The notes beneath the pieces were generated by a model. That model did not search any database. It saw nothing but the letters and a program-made list of their open reading frames with translations, and was not told the origin of the DNA. Positions 62,987 to 64,000 of a stretch of DNA of 64,000 bases are shown here, piece by piece; positions within the stretch are counted from its first letter, which is position 1; the number at the start of each line of letters is the position of its first letter. Source of the stretch: Cyclina sinensis (lineage: Eukaryota > Mollusca > Bivalvia > Venerida > Veneridae); the NCBI GenBank assembly GCA_012932295.1, contig JAAONU010000001.1, positions 58,191,693 to 58,255,692 of the forward strand. The letters are read 5' to 3'. Made by a program: the position numbers and the translations under genes.

Positions 62987-64000
62987 GTAAGTAAATTTAC
63001 CAGCATACAAGAGGGTTATTTTGTAGTGTAATACTTGTAGATATCTGCACAAATGTGCTCATATGTATTTTGAGCGAGTTCATACTTCGTAAAATAGGTA
63101 TTGCCGAAAAATTGATATTTATAAATACGCAAAGAAGGCACATGCATATTAACCAAATATAATGTACATTCAATAAATATTAATTTTAATTTTGTTTGAG
63201 TATTGTTATGGCTTGAATGAAAAAGACACCAACAAAGAAATGCACTTCTGAAGAAAACACCGGTGTATCACTTTTTTCCATATTTCCAAATACTTTTCTA
63301 TACATTCACATGAGTATTGCACAAGATTTTACCTAATAACTTGATAATTCTTTCTTGCCAAAGAGCAGACTGTACGTTAAAGTGTGAACTTGTCAATCCT
63401 ATAGATACCTGATGTTTCTGTCAAAAACTTAAATGATGCAAGTGGAAACATTTTATGATAGGCTTAGACAGAGTAAGGGTTGCAAGGCTTTTTAACTTAT
63501 TTCACAATTCGTAATCGCTGCTGTTATAATGGGAAGAATGTTTGGGTATGAAAAGTTGTGAACACAGGTCTGTTCAGCACATGAGATCTCCGTCCAAGTA
63601 GTTTCTTTTCGTTCCAAAATCTCATGAAATAATATTTTGCAAAAGAACCACACAAATGTTTTGTGATATATATTTCTAATTGAGTATAAGGCTGTTTTAT
63701 GTCTGAGTGATTTTAGAAAATTTCAAGGGCACTGGAAATTGACACCGATTTAAGACATGTCATATAAAAGGCTGTTAAAGTTCGAGAGGTAAGCATACCT
63801 GGGATATTTCTTCCAGGAGTTGCAATGGCATTTATCTTGGAGATATATGAATGATAAGCATGAAAATTGAAAATAGATAAATAAAATGGTTACATTTGCT
63901 CTGTTACCTGTAAATAATTTGTCTTCGGAAAAGTATAACAATGTGTGAATTTCATTAAAATGATACAATTTAAATTATATTATCTTTATGTCATTCGCGA
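62987..64000. other. No gene seen
   Basis: It would be intron if the exon at 62822-62986 is real. No second exon, repeat or RNA gene recognised. Confidence 0.3.

Overview
The window is animal nuclear DNA that is AT-rich, gene-poor and full of repeats. It is most likely from a bivalve mollusc. The evidence is spliced coding exons with GT/AG borders, tRNA-headed SINEs, a CR1/L2-like LINE fragment, and tandem-core elements ending in (GACG)n plus a 'TATGCC...GGGGGCATA' hairpin. From memory I associate these last elements with bivalve genomes; I ran no search.

Genes. (1) At about 6.5, 13.6-14.1, 23.9-24.5 and 38.5-39.2 kb lie four paralogues (A-D) in alternating orientation (+,-,+,-). They encode one small secreted protein family with a strongly conserved all-beta-looking domain: WVWRSEAS, LCxEP, YSNDGPSD, GHEWNxF, TDxWGxE[LF]D, FCG. 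I cannot assign a named family. Only C is cleanly open. A has a 1-nt shift near the C-terminus, B has a 1-nt shift just after the signal peptide, and D has its TATA-linked ATG out of frame with its domain. D also carries a Ser/Thr-rich, mucin-like linker. (2) On the minus strand at 43.3-55.7 kb is a complete three-exon class A GPCR of 385 codons plus stop, of the biogenic-amine (muscarinic/histamine-like) type. Its middle exon (50568-50697) carries TM3 and the DRF motif. Phases and splice sites match at both junctions. (3) At 62.8-63.0 kb (+) is a possible first exon of a type II membrane protein running towards or off the right edge.

Repeats. A 5'-truncated LINE lies at 1.9-3.1 kb. A pair of inverted ~413-bp MITEs lies at 17.6 and 52.3 kb. 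tRNA-derived SINEs lie at 27.4 and 33.9 kb, with decayed relatives elsewhere. At 34.4 kb is a 112-bp A-tailed retro-insert with a perfect 17-bp target duplication. An old and a younger copy of one ~145-bp tandem-core element lie at 32.1-33.1 and 40.1-41.6 kb. A nested stack of such elements (44.8-49.6 kb) fills GPCR intron 2. Minisatellites lie at 25.1, 45.3 and 57.3 kb, and a fold-back element at 58.5 kb.

The most unusual signals are the paralogue array with three differently placed frame breaks, the hidden GPCR exon, the shared ~145-bp periodicity and 3' hairpin of otherwise different elements, and perfect nuclear-receptor half-site palindromes inside one of them. No bacterial features, CRISPR or viral genes were seen.
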